DNA of 64,000 bases from Hydrogenophilales bacterium (GTDB lineage Bacteria; Pseudomonadota; Gammaproteobacteria; Burkholderiales; Thiobacillaceae): the NCBI GenBank assembly GCA_016719465.1, contig JADJYY010000007.1:62001-126000 (forward strand), read 5' to 3'. Of the stretch, positions 43,832 to 52,460 are shown piece after piece. Made by a program: the position numbers and the translations under genes. Numbering within the stretch: position 1 is the stretch's first letter; each line of letters starts with the position of its first letter. The notes beneath the pieces are model-generated. The model was not told where the DNA came from, did no database searches, and worked only from the letters and a program-made list of their open reading frames with translations.

Positions 43832-45052
43832 ATGAGAGCGGTCGAGTTATACGCCGGCGCCGGGGGCTTGGCCCTGGGCGTGAGCCTGGCCGGGTTCAAG
43901 TCCCTGGCGGTGGTGGAATGGGACCGCTGGGCCTGCGACACGGTGCGGGAAAACCAGCGTCGCGGTCACCCCCTTGTCTCGGACTGGCCACTTCACGAGG
44001 GCGACGCGCGGGCTTTCGACTGGAGCGGCATCACCGGGGACATCGAGCTCCTGGCCGGCGGTCCTCCCTGTCAGCCCTTCTCCATGGGCGGCAAGCACCG
44101 CGCCCACGACGACCATCGCGACATGTTCCCCCCCACGGTGGAGATCGTGCGGCGGCTGCGCCCCAAGGCCTTCATCCTGGAGAACGTCAAGGGCCTGACC
44201 CGCTCCTCCTTCGCCAACTACTACCAGTACATCCTGCTGCAACTGGAGTTCCCCGAGGTCGTCAGCCGGGCCGGAGAAAGCTGGAGCGACCACTTCGCCC
44301 GCCTCCAGGGTGAGCGCGCCTCGGGCCGCGCCCATGGTCGCGATCTCACCTACAACGTGGTGCCGACCCTGGTGAACGCGGCGGATTACGGCGTGCCTCA
44401 GCGGCGAGAGCGTGTGTTCATGGTCGGTTTTCGCGCCGACCTGGGTATCGAGTGGAATTTTCCCAAACCCACTCATGGCTACGACGGTCTGCTGCATGAC
44501 CAATGGGTCAGCGGGGAATACTGGGACCGTCACGGCGTCGCCCTTCGGGATCGGCCGCCCATGCCCGGCAACGTGACGGCGCGGGTGGCGCGCCTGCGTG
44601 AATCCCTGTTTGCTCCCGCCGAGCGACCCTGGCGCACCGTGCGCGATGCCCTGGTCGATTTGCCCGACCCCGAATCGGGGTTGGCCGGCGAGATCGCCAA
44701 CCACCGGTTCCAGCCCGGCGCCCGGCCCTATCCCGGTCATACCGGCAGCCCCCTGGACCTGCCCGCCAAGACCCTCAAGGCCGGCGACCACGGCGTGCCG
44801 GGCGGCGAGAACATGCTGCTTCGCCCGGACGGTTCCACCCGCTACTTCACCATCCGCGAATCCGCGCGCCTGCAAACCTTTCCCGACGGCTATCTGTTGC
44901 ATGGCGCCTGGAGCGAGGCCATGCGCCAACTGGGCAACGCCGTGCCCGTCGCCCTCGGCCACCTGGTCGCCGGCGGCGTGGCGGAGCGCCTGATCACCAC
45001 CGAGTTGGCGGCCCTTGCCCGGCAAAGGGACAGTCAACGGGCGGTCGCATGA
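43832..45052 (+). CDS. DNA (cytosine-5) methyltransferase
   Basis: This 406-residue type II methyltransferase has motif I (ELYAGAGGLALGVSLAG), motif IV with the catalytic Cys (GGPPCQPFS), motif VI (FILENVKGL), motif VIII (YGVPQRRERVFMVG) and motif X (QLGNAVPVALG). All key residues are present. Its stop codon overlaps the start of the nuclease gene by four bases. Context (Eco29kI-like nuclease) suggests the recognition site is CCGCGG-like, but the target-recognition domain cannot be read directly. Confidence 0.95.
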   Translation: MRAVELYAGAGGLALGVSLAGFKSLAVVEWDRWACDTVRENQRRGHPLVSDWPLHEGDARAFDWSGITGDIELLAGGPPCQPFSMGGKHRAHDDHRDMFPPTVEIVRRLRPKAFILENVKGLTRSSFANYYQYILLQLEFPEVVSRAGESWSDHFARLQGERASGRAHGRDLTYNVVPTLVNAADYGVPQRRERVFMVGFRADLGIEWNFPKPTHGYDGLLHDQWVSGEYWDRHGVALRDRPPMPGNVTARVARLRESLFAPAERPWRTVRDALVDLPDPESGLAGEIANHRFQPGARPYPGHTGSPLDLPAKTLKAGDHGVPGGENMLLRPDGSTRYFTIRESARLQTFPDGYLLHGAWSEAMRQLGNAVPVALGHLVAGGVAERLITTELAALARQRDSQRAVA

Positions 45053-45673
45053 GCGACAAGATCCTGCCTTTCAACCCCCTGGACAAGCGCAACCTGGGCG
45101 CCAGCGTCGCCGAGGCCCTGCTGGCCAGTCGGGTTCACCCCCTGGGCGAGATTGATGCCTTCGAGGGCGCCGGTATCTACGCCATTTACTATCTCGGCGA
45201 CTTTCCCGCCTACAAGGACACGCCAGCACGGGGGGCGTTTCCGCTCCCATCGTGGGCAAGGCGGTACCGAGGAGGGCGGTGTCGGCGAAATCCGCACCCG
45301 TGCCCTGCACAAGCGCCTTGCCGAGCACGCGGACAGCATTCGCGTTGTGGACAACCTGAAACTGGCGGATTTTTTCTGCCGCTTCCTGGTGGTGGAAGAC
45401 ATCTGGATACCCCTGGGCGAATCCCTCCTCATCGCCCGCTTCGCGCCGGTCTGGAACAGTCTGGTGGACGGTTTCGGCAACCACGACCCCGGTAAGGGAA
45501 GGCATCAGGGGCAAAGGCCGCGCTGGGACGTGCTGCATCCGGGACGATCCTGGGCGGAGAAATGCCGGGAGCGGCCGGAGAGCGCGGTGGACATTGCCCG
45601 TGAGGTCAAGACGTATTTGCGGGATACGCCGTATCCGATATCGAATCGTTTTATCGAGAGTGGGGATACGTGA
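45049..45673 (+). pseudogene. Eco29kI-family GIY-YIG restriction endonuclease, frame broken
   Basis: Translated in three frames the region gives a ~208-residue Eco29kI-like nuclease. Frame one (from the ATG at 45049) has FNPLDKRNLGASVAEALL and GIYAIYYLGDFPAY, the GIY-YIG start. A second frame gives PIVGKAVPR (45246-45272). A third gives GGVGEIRTRALHKRLAEHAD, IPLGESLLIARFAPVWN and DGFGNHDPG, then WDVLHPGRSWAEKC. The catalytic Arg/His and Glu regions are recognisable. Two frame changes near 45245 and 45268, one just after a GGGGGG run, interrupt it. It is either a pseudogene or an unresolved sequence. Confidence 0.8.
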
Positions 45674-45777
45674 CCGTAAAAATCCCTTATCCCCCAATAA
45701 AAAAACCCTAGCCCGCCCGGGGCCCGGCCCCTGTACAGTGTGCAAGTTTCTGATTTCCCTCATTTCCGGAGATTTCC

Positions 45778-47628
45778 ATGGCCAATCGCACCACTCTTGA
45801 GCCCAAAGTAGCCGCCGCCGCCAAGGCCGCCGATCTGTTCGCCCTTGCCCGCGAGTGCTTCGACGAGCCGGCGGACATGGCCTACGCCAAGGACATCCTG
45901 ACGTCCGCCGCCTTCACCGGCACCGCCGACGCCAAGGCGGCCCTGGACAAGGTGGCGGGCGACGCCATGTTCACCAAGGACTTCGTCACCCTGGCCATCG
46001 GCTACGCGGCCCTGGGCGACGCGGGCAAGGCCAAGGAAATGCTGGGCCAGGGCGCCGATTTCGCCATGGACGGCGGCGAGAAGGTGTCCGTGGGCATGGG
46101 CCAGTGGCTGGCCCTGGCCGACGCGCCCGCCGCCGCCAAGGCGCTGGCCGGGGCGCTAAAGGAAGTCTCCGCCACCGAGGAACTGTACGGCCTGGCCGGC
46201 GTGGTGGCCGAGCTGAACGACGCCACCCTGTTCGGCCAGGTGACCGACAAGATCAAGGCCAAGGCCGGCCGCGCCGGCGACTTCGCCCGCCTGGCCAGGA
46301 TGCTGGCCAAGGGCGGCGACCAGGCCAGGGCGGTGGAGACCATCAACGAGGGCGCCGCCAAGTACGGCAGTCCCGCCGACCTGATCGCCCTGTCCGGCGC
46401 CATGAACGAGATCGACCCGGCCGCCGCCGGCGCCCTGTACGACAAGGCCCTGGAGTCCGCCAAGGACTTCACCGCCCTGATGCAGGTGCTGGCCGCCGCC
46501 GCCGGCAACGCCGAGTTCACCAGGACGGTGCTGGCCAAGGCCGGCGCCGTGGCCACGGTGAGCGGCGAGCTGATCGAGCTGGCCGGCGTCTATGCCGGCC
46601 TGAACGACGCCACCGGCGTGACCGACATGCTGGACAAGGCGGAGGAATCCGTGGCCAACCTGGCCGAGATGCGCAAGGTGGTGGAGGCCGTGGAGAAATT
46701 CGCCGCCGCCGATGCCCCTCGCCTGGAGCGGGTGAAGGCCAAGCTGGTCAAGCGGGAAGCCAACCAGGCCAAGTACGTGGAGCTGCAGAACGAGGAAGGC
46801 AAGTGCACCACGGTCAAGCAATTCATCGCCCTGGCCGATCGCATCATGGCCGACCTGGAGGACGCGGCCTACGCCGGCAAGGTGCTGGGCCTGGCGGAAA
46901 CGCAAATGCGCGAGGAGGGCGGCTTCCACTTCGCCCGCTTCAAGTCCCTGATCCTGGGCGTGGACCGGCTGGGCGACAAGACCTGGCTGGGCAAGCTGCT
47001 GGACGAGAGCGTGGCCAACGCCGCCGACTTCGTCTGGTTCCGCGAGATCGTCATGACCTGCGCCACCGAGCTGAGGGACGCCGAGTACGGCAAGGCCCGC
47101 GCCCGCGCCTACGTCGAGGGCCGCGCCCTGGGCGAGGGCCCCTACGATTACACCAAGATGGCGGAAACCGCGCAGACCGCCCTGGGCGATTCGGCCCTGG
47201 CCGCCAAATTGCTGGGCGACGCCGCCAGCCGCGCCAGGGATCACTACGCCCTGGCCCACACCGCCAAGCTGTACCGGGACATCGGCGACAACGCCGCCGC
47301 CAACGCCCTGTTCGCCAAGGCCGTGGAAGCCTGCGCCAGCGGCGACCAGTGCGTGCAACTGGCCGCCCGCCTGAAGGCCTATGAATTGCCCGTGTCCGAG
47401 ATCGCCCCCCTGATGACCGCCTGCGGTGGCCGCCTCGCCAGCGCCAACGACAAGCTGCGCTGGGCCGAGGGCGTGGCCGACCTGCTGATGGACGGCGCCT
47501 GGGTGGAAAAGGCCTACTCGGGCATCGCCGCCAGCTTCGCCAGCGACACCGACCGCAAGCGCTTCGACCTTAGCCGCCAGATGCGCATGGGCTACCGTTT
47601 CTTCGGCCCCGGCGTGCAGGCCCACTGA
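45778..47628 (+). CDS. Ala-rich helical-repeat (alpha-solenoid) protein, unknown function
   Basis: This 616-residue cytosolic protein is built of ~34-36-residue helical repeats resembling TPRs, with a recurring Asp-Phe turn, as in KDFVTLAIGYAALGDAGKA, GDFARLARMLAKGGDQARA and KDFTALMQVLAAAAG. There is no signal peptide or enzymatic motif. The C-terminus ends RQMRMGYRFFGPGVQAH. Codon use is strongly biased to GCC, AAG, CTG and GAG, stronger than its neighbours, hinting at high expression. It starts at 45778, is monocistronic, and has a strong terminator. I do not recognise the family; a scaffold role is likely. Confidence 0.72.
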   Translation: MANRTTLEPKVAAAAKAADLFALARECFDEPADMAYAKDILTSAAFTGTADAKAALDKVAGDAMFTKDFVTLAIGYAALGDAGKAKEMLGQGADFAMDGGEKVSVGMGQWLALADAPAAAKALAGALKEVSATEELYGLAGVVAELNDATLFGQVTDKIKAKAGRAGDFARLARMLAKGGDQARAVETINEGAAKYGSPADLIALSGAMNEIDPAAAGALYDKALESAKDFTALMQVLAAAAGNAEFTRTVLAKAGAVATVSGELIELAGVYAGLNDATGVTDMLDKAEESVANLAEMRKVVEAVEKFAAADAPRLERVKAKLVKREANQAKYVELQNEEGKCTTVKQFIALADRIMADLEDAAYAGKVLGLAETQMREEGGFHFARFKSLILGVDRLGDKTWLGKLLDESVANAADFVWFREIVMTCATELRDAEYGKARARAYVEGRALGEGPYDYTKMAETAQTALGDSALAAKLLGDAASRARDHYALAHTAKLYRDIGDNAAANALFAKAVEACASGDQCVQLAARLKAYELPVSEIAPLMTACGGRLASANDKLRWAEGVADLLMDGAWVEKAYSGIAASFASDTDRKRFDLSRQMRMGYRFFGPGVQAH

Positions 47629-47656
47629 GCGCTCACTGAGCGTTTTCCTCCCCCCG

Positions 47657-47694
47657 AAAACGGCCTGCCGGGGCGCCCCTCGGCAGGCCGTTTT
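47657..47694 (+). terminator. Rho-independent terminator after the helical-repeat gene
   Basis: AAAACGGCCTGCCG pairs with CGGCAGGCCGTTTT across a 10-base loop and is followed by more T residues. It begins 28 bases past the stop codon and is the strongest intrinsic terminator in the window. Confidence 0.92.
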
Positions 47695-47785
47695 TCTTTG
47701 CCGGGCGCGGCTTTCGGCGAAGGTCGCCATGCTAAACTGCCGCGCGTTGACATAACCTTGAGCCGGCTCGCGGCCGGACCCGAGG

Positions 47786-48919
47786 ATGGCGGAAGACAGT
47801 GATCTCGAACGCACGGAACCTGCGTCGGCGCGAAAGCTCGACCAGGCCCGGGAACAGGGCAATGTGCCCCGTTCCCGGGAGCTTGCCACCCTGGCGGTCT
47901 TGCTGGCCAGCGTGGGCGTCATCGCCGTCATCGGACTGTTCATGTTCCGGGGTCTGAGCCGGGTGATGCAAGACACCCTGTCCTTCGATGCCGGTGACGT
48001 GGCCAGCCCGGCCATGATGGGCCGCAACCTCATGGATGCGGGCATGGACGGCATGCTGTTGTTCCTCCCCATGGCCGTGGCGGTGGTGGTGGCCGCCGTG
48101 GCGGCCAATGTCCTGATTTCCGGCTGGGTGTTCTCGACCAAGGCGTTCGAATTCGATTTCGCCAAGCTGAATCCCATCACCGGACTGGGGCGGCTGTTTT
48201 CCTGGAATTCCCTGGCGGAACTGGTCAAGGCGCTGATGAAGGGCGGTCTGATCGCCGGCGTGGCGGGCTGGATGATCTGGCACCAGCGCGAGGGCATCCT
48301 TGGCCTGGCCGTGGAGCCCCTGGACGCCGCCATGGCCCATTTCGGCCAGATCACCCTGCTCACCTTCCTGGCCGCCGCCGCCGCCTTCGGCGTCATCGTC
48401 CTGCTGGACGTGCCGTTCCAGATCTGGCAGTACCACCGGGGCCTGCGCATGACCAAGCAGGAGATCCGGCAGGAGAGCAAGGAAATGGAGGGCGATCCCC
48501 AGATCAAGGCGCGCATTCGCTCATTGCAGCGGGAAGCGGCCCGCCGCCGCATGATGCAGGCGGTGCCCAAGGCCGACGTGGTGGTGACCAACCCGATGCA
48601 CTTCGCGGTGGCCCTGAAATACGAGGAAAAGACCATGGCCGCGCCCCTGGTGGTGGCCAAAGGCTCCCAGCTGGTGGCGGAGCGCATCAAGGAACTGGCC
48701 CGGGAAAACCGGGTGCCCATCGTCGAGGCGCCGCCCCTGGCCCGCGCCCTGCACCGCCACGGCGAGGTGGGCGACGTCATTCCCGCCGCGCTGTTCACGG
48801 CGGTGGCCCAGGTGCTGGCCTATGTCTACCAGCTCAACAGGTCGATGAATCCGGTGTTGCCGGAAACCTGGGACGTGCCGCCGAAGCTTGACCCGGCCGC
48901 CAGGACCGGGGCCACCTGA
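47786..48919 (+). CDS. flhB: Flagellar export switch protein FlhB
   Basis: This 377-residue membrane protein switches the flagellar type III export apparatus from rod/hook to filament substrates. It has the N-terminal start ERTEPASARKLDQAREQGNV, four TM helices in residues ~30-215, and a cytoplasmic domain with the autocleavage site. That site reads NPMH (in VVTNPMHFAVALKYEEK), where NPTH is usual. It ends in a variable tail and overlaps flhA by one base. Confidence 0.96.
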   Translation: MAEDSDLERTEPASARKLDQAREQGNVPRSRELATLAVLLASVGVIAVIGLFMFRGLSRVMQDTLSFDAGDVASPAMMGRNLMDAGMDGMLLFLPMAVAVVVAAVAANVLISGWVFSTKAFEFDFAKLNPITGLGRLFSWNSLAELVKALMKGGLIAGVAGWMIWHQREGILGLAVEPLDAAMAHFGQITLLTFLAAAAAFGVIVLLDVPFQIWQYHRGLRMTKQEIRQESKEMEGDPQIKARIRSLQREAARRRMMQAVPKADVVVTNPMHFAVALKYEEKTMAAPLVVAKGSQLVAERIKELARENRVPIVEAPPLARALHRHGEVGDVIPAALFTAVAQVLAYVYQLNRSMNPVLPETWDVPPKLDPAARTGAT

Positions 48920-50991
48920 TGGCCGAGACCCTGGCGCTTCGCGGCATGGCCTGGCAGAGACTGGCCGCGCCGATTCTGGTGATCATGGTGCTGGCCATGA
49001 TGGTCCTGCCCATGCCGCCTTTCCTGCTGGACATCCTGTTCACGTTCAACATCGCCCTGGCGATGATCGTGCTGCTCATCAGCCTGAACACCCTCAAGCC
49101 CCTGGAGTTCTCCGTATTCCCCACGGTGCTGCTGCTGACCACCCTGCTGCGCCTGTCCCTGAACGTGGCCTCCACCCGGGTGGTGCTGCTGGAGGGTCAT
49201 ACCGGCACGGACGCCGCCGGCAAGGTGATCGAGGCCTTCGGCCATTTCCTGGTGGGCGGCAACTACACCGTGGGCCTGATCGTGTTCCTCATCCTGGTGG
49301 TGATCAATTTCGTGGTCATCACCAAGGGTTCCGGCCGCATCGCCGAGGTGTCCGCCCGCTTCACCCTGGACGCCATGCCCGGCAAGCAGATGGCCATCGA
49401 CGCCGACCTGAACGCCGGCCTCATCGGCGAGGACGAGGCGCGCCGGCGCCGGGCGGAAGTCGCCCAGGAGGCGGACTTCTACGGCTCCATGGACGGCGCC
49501 TCCAAGTTCGTGCGCGGCGACGCCGTGGCCGGCATCATCATCATGCTGATCAACGTCATCGGCGGCCTCATCGTCGGCGTCGCGCAGCACGACCTGGATT
49601 TCGCCACCGCCGCCAACAACTACACCCTGCTGGCCATCGGCGACGGCCTGGTGGCCCAGATTCCGGCCCTGGTGATCTCCACGGCGGCGGGCATCGTGGT
49701 GTCCCGGGTGTCCAGCGAGCAGGACCTGAACGAACAGATCATGGGCCAGATGTTCGGCCGGCCCCAGGCCCTGTTCCTCACCAGCGGCATCCTGTCCCTG
49801 CTCGGCCTGATCCCGGGCATGCCCCACACCGCGTTCCTGCTCATGGGCGGCGTCCTGGGCGGCGCCGGCTACTGGCTGCTGCAGCGGCGCCAGCGGGAGG
49901 CGGCCATGCCGCCGGAGGAAACCACGCCGGCCAGGCCGGAGGAGCCCGTGGAAGTGGGCTGGCACGACGTCGCCCAGGTGGATCGCCTGGGCCTGGAGGT
50001 GGGCTATCGCCTGGTGCCCCTGGTGGACAAGCATCAGGACGGCGAATTGCTGCGTCGCATTCGGGGCATCCGCAAGAAGATCGCCCAGGATCTGGGCTTC
50101 CTGGTGCCCGCCGTGCATATCCGCGACAACCTCCAGTTGAAGCCCAACGCCTACCGCGTCACCCTCAAGGGCGTGGCCGTGGCCGAGGGCGAGGCGGTGG
50201 CCGGCAAGTATCTGGCCATCAATCCGGGCCGGGTGCTGGGCACCCTGAGCGGCCAGGCCGCCACCGATCCGGCCTACGGGCTGCCGGCGGTGTGGATCGA
50301 CGCCAACCAGCGCGACCAGGCCCAGACCTACGGCTATACGGTGGTGGACGCCGGCACCGTGGTGGCCACCCACCTCACCAAGATCATCAACGAGAACGCG
50401 CCGGAATTGCTGGCGCGGGAGGAGACCCAGCAACTGCTGGACCATGTCGCCAAGCAGTACCCGAAACTGGTGGAAGACCTGACGCCCAAGCTGTTGCCGG
50501 TGGCGACCGTGCAGAAGATCCTGCAGAACCTGCTGGAGGAGCAGGTTCACATCCGCGACATGCGTTCCATCCTGGAAACCCTGGCGGAACACGTGGGCCG
50601 TACCCAGGATGCCGACGAGCTCACCGCCGCGGCGAGAACCGCCCTGGGCCGTGCTATCATCCACGAAACCTTTGGAGGAGCGCAGGAATTGCAGGTGATG
50701 GCCTTGGAGCCAAACCTCGAGCACATCCTGATGCAGGCCCTGGCCTCTCGTGGTGACACGGGGGTCGGACTGGAACCCGGGCTGGCCGAGCGGCTGGTGA
50801 GGGAAACGGTTCAGGCCGTGGAGCGCCAGGAAAGCGCGGGACTGCCCGCGGTCCTGCTGTCCCCGCCCGCCATTCGCCCCGTCCTGGCGCGCTTCCTGCG
50901 TCGTTCCGCCCCCGGCCTCAAGGTGCTTTCCCATGCCGAGGTGCCGGACGGCAAGACCATCCGCATCGTTTCCCTGATTGGCGGCGGTTGA
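48919..50991 (+). CDS. flhA: Flagellar export gate protein FlhA
   Basis: This 690-residue protein is the main export-gate component. Eight TM helices occupy residues ~15-310. The cytoplasmic FHIPEP signature region includes STRVVLLEGHTG, GKQMAIDADLNAGLIGEDEA and RFVRGDAVAG-type (KFVRGDAVAGIIIMLINVIGG) segments. The large C-terminal domain docks chaperone-substrate complexes. It is co-transcribed with flhB (one-base overlap) and ends 83 bases before flhF across a palindromic repeat. Confidence 0.97.
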   Translation: MAETLALRGMAWQRLAAPILVIMVLAMMVLPMPPFLLDILFTFNIALAMIVLLISLNTLKPLEFSVFPTVLLLTTLLRLSLNVASTRVVLLEGHTGTDAAGKVIEAFGHFLVGGNYTVGLIVFLILVVINFVVITKGSGRIAEVSARFTLDAMPGKQMAIDADLNAGLIGEDEARRRRAEVAQEADFYGSMDGASKFVRGDAVAGIIIMLINVIGGLIVGVAQHDLDFATAANNYTLLAIGDGLVAQIPALVISTAAGIVVSRVSSEQDLNEQIMGQMFGRPQALFLTSGILSLLGLIPGMPHTAFLLMGGVLGGAGYWLLQRRQREAAMPPEETTPARPEEPVEVGWHDVAQVDRLGLEVGYRLVPLVDKHQDGELLRRIRGIRKKIAQDLGFLVPAVHIRDNLQLKPNAYRVTLKGVAVAEGEAVAGKYLAINPGRVLGTLSGQAATDPAYGLPAVWIDANQRDQAQTYGYTVVDAGTVVATHLTKIINENAPELLAREETQQLLDHVAKQYPKLVEDLTPKLLPVATVQKILQNLLEEQVHIRDMRSILETLAEHVGRTQDADELTAAARTALGRAIIHETFGGAQELQVMALEPNLEHILMQALASRGDTGVGLEPGLAERLVRETVQAVERQESAGLPAVLLSPPAIRPVLARFLRRSAPGLKVLSHAEVPDGKTIRIVSLIGGG

Positions 50992-50992
50992 C

Positions 50993-51074
50993 ATGAAACA
51001 GCCCCCTTACTCGCTGCGCTCGTTTCCCCCCGAGGGGGAGGTCAGTTCCTTCGGAACGGCCGCGCGGAACTGAC
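50993..51074. repeat. Palindromic repeat between flhA and flhF
   Basis: The gap holds CCCCCTTACTCGCTGCGCTC-type sequence followed by a CCCCCC/GGGGG stem, and then a second hairpin CAGTTCC...GGAACTG. The first part is a sequence widely dispersed in betaproteobacterial genomes. It may act as a processing site within the flagellar operon. Confidence 0.65.
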
Positions 51075-52460
51075 ATGATCAAAAAATTCCACGCCCAGAA
51101 CACCCGCGATGCCCTCCGGCAGGTGCGCGACGCCCTGGGCGCCAGCGCCATCATCCTGTCCAACCGGCAGGTGGCCGGCGGCATCGAGATCATCGCCGTG
51201 GCCGACATGGATATGGCCGCCCTGACCGCCCAGGCCGAGCCGGCCCTGTGGGCGGCGGCCAAGAATCCGCGCCCCGCCCCGGCGGCCCAGGCGATCCCCG
51301 CGCCCCGCGCCGCGGCCGTGCCCGAGGAGGCCAGGCCGCAATTGGCCAGCCTGGCGGAATATCTGACCCGGAAGGAGGAGGCCAGCCTGATCCGGCCTTC
51401 CCCGGCAAGGGCCGCCCATCCCCCCGTGCCCGGCAACGGCACGCCGGCGCCGGCCGATGCCCCGCCCGCCTCGCCGTCGGGCGTGCAGGAACTGGCCCGG
51501 GAAGTCCGCCTGCTGCGCGGCCTGGTCGAGGGCCAGCTGGCCGGCTTCGCCTGGAACGACCTCACCCGGCGCGACCCCCTGCGGGCCGAGGCCATGAAGC
51601 GCCTGCTGGCGGCCGGTTTTTCCCCGGCCTTCGCCCGCCAGTTGCTGGATCGCCTGCCCCGGGAGGAAGCCGACCTGGGCCACGCCATGAAGTGGTTCAA
51701 GTCCACCATCACCCATAACCTCAGGATCGCCGACGGCGCCGACGACATCGTCGAGCGGGGCGGGGTGTATGCCCTGGTCGGGCCCACCGGGGTCGGCAAG
51801 ACCACCACGGTGGCCAAGCTGGCCGCCCGGGCGGTGCTGCGCCACGGCGCCGCCAAGGTGGCCCTGGTCACCACCGATACCTACCGGATCGGCGCCCAGG
51901 ACCAGTTGCGCATCTACGGCCGCATCCTCGGCACCCCGGTGTTCGCGGTGCGCGACGAGAACGACCTGGAGCTCACCCTGTCGGATTTGTCCAATCGTCA
52001 TCTGGTGCTGATCGACACCGTCGGCATGAGCCAGCGCGACAAGCGGGTGGCGGAACAGGTGGCCATGCTCTGCGGCGAGGAGCGGGACGTGAAGCGCCTG
52101 CTGCTGCTGGGCGCTCCCAGCCAGGGCGTGACCCTGGAGGAAGTGGCCCGGGCCTACAGCGGCCCCGGCCTGATGGGCTGCATCCTCACCAAGATCGACG
52201 AGGCCCTGACCTACGGGCCGGTGCTGGACGTGGCCATTCGCCATGAACTGCCGGTGCATTACGTGACCAACGGACAGCGCGTGCCGGAGGACCTGCACAT
52301 GGCCAACGCCACCTATCTGGCGGACCGGGCCTTCCGCATCAACCAGCCGGATTCCCCGTTCACCCAGGACGAGGGCGACTATCCCATCCTCATGGCCGCG
52401 GCCCAGCAAGGCGCCTCCATGCAGGACGTCACGGAAGGAGTGCTGGGTGCGGCTGGCTGA
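51075..52460 (+). CDS. flhF: Flagellar placement GTPase FlhF
   Basis: This 461-residue SRP-type GTPase recruits early flagellar components and fixes polar location. The N-terminal basic region (MIKKFHAQNTRDALRQVRDA) and a Pro/Ala-rich linker precede the NG domain. It has G1 ALVGPTGVGKTTTVAKLAAR near residue 235, G3-like DTVGMSQRDKR and G4 TKIDEALTYG. It overlaps flhG by 14 bases. Confidence 0.95.
   Translation: MIKKFHAQNTRDALRQVRDALGASAIILSNRQVAGGIEIIAVADMDMAALTAQAEPALWAAAKNPRPAPAAQAIPAPRAAAVPEEARPQLASLAEYLTRKEEASLIRPSPARAAHPPVPGNGTPAPADAPPASPSGVQELAREVRLLRGLVEGQLAGFAWNDLTRRDPLRAEAMKRLLAAGFSPAFARQLLDRLPREEADLGHAMKWFKSTITHNLRIADGADDIVERGGVYALVGPTGVGKTTTVAKLAARAVLRHGAAKVALVTTDTYRIGAQDQLRIYGRILGTPVFAVRDENDLELTLSDLSNRHLVLIDTVGMSQRDKRVAEQVAMLCGEERDVKRLLLLGAPSQGVTLEEVARAYSGPGLMGCILTKIDEALTYGPVLDVAIRHELPVHYVTNGQRVPEDLHMANATYLADRAFRINQPDSPFTQDEGDYPILMAAAQQGASMQDVTEGVLGAAG

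Noticed and set aside
46156..48798. An 880-codon minus-strand frame opposite the helical-repeat gene and flhB
   Set aside because: It crosses the terminator and the flhB start and has shadow-like composition; both opposite genes are strongly supported.
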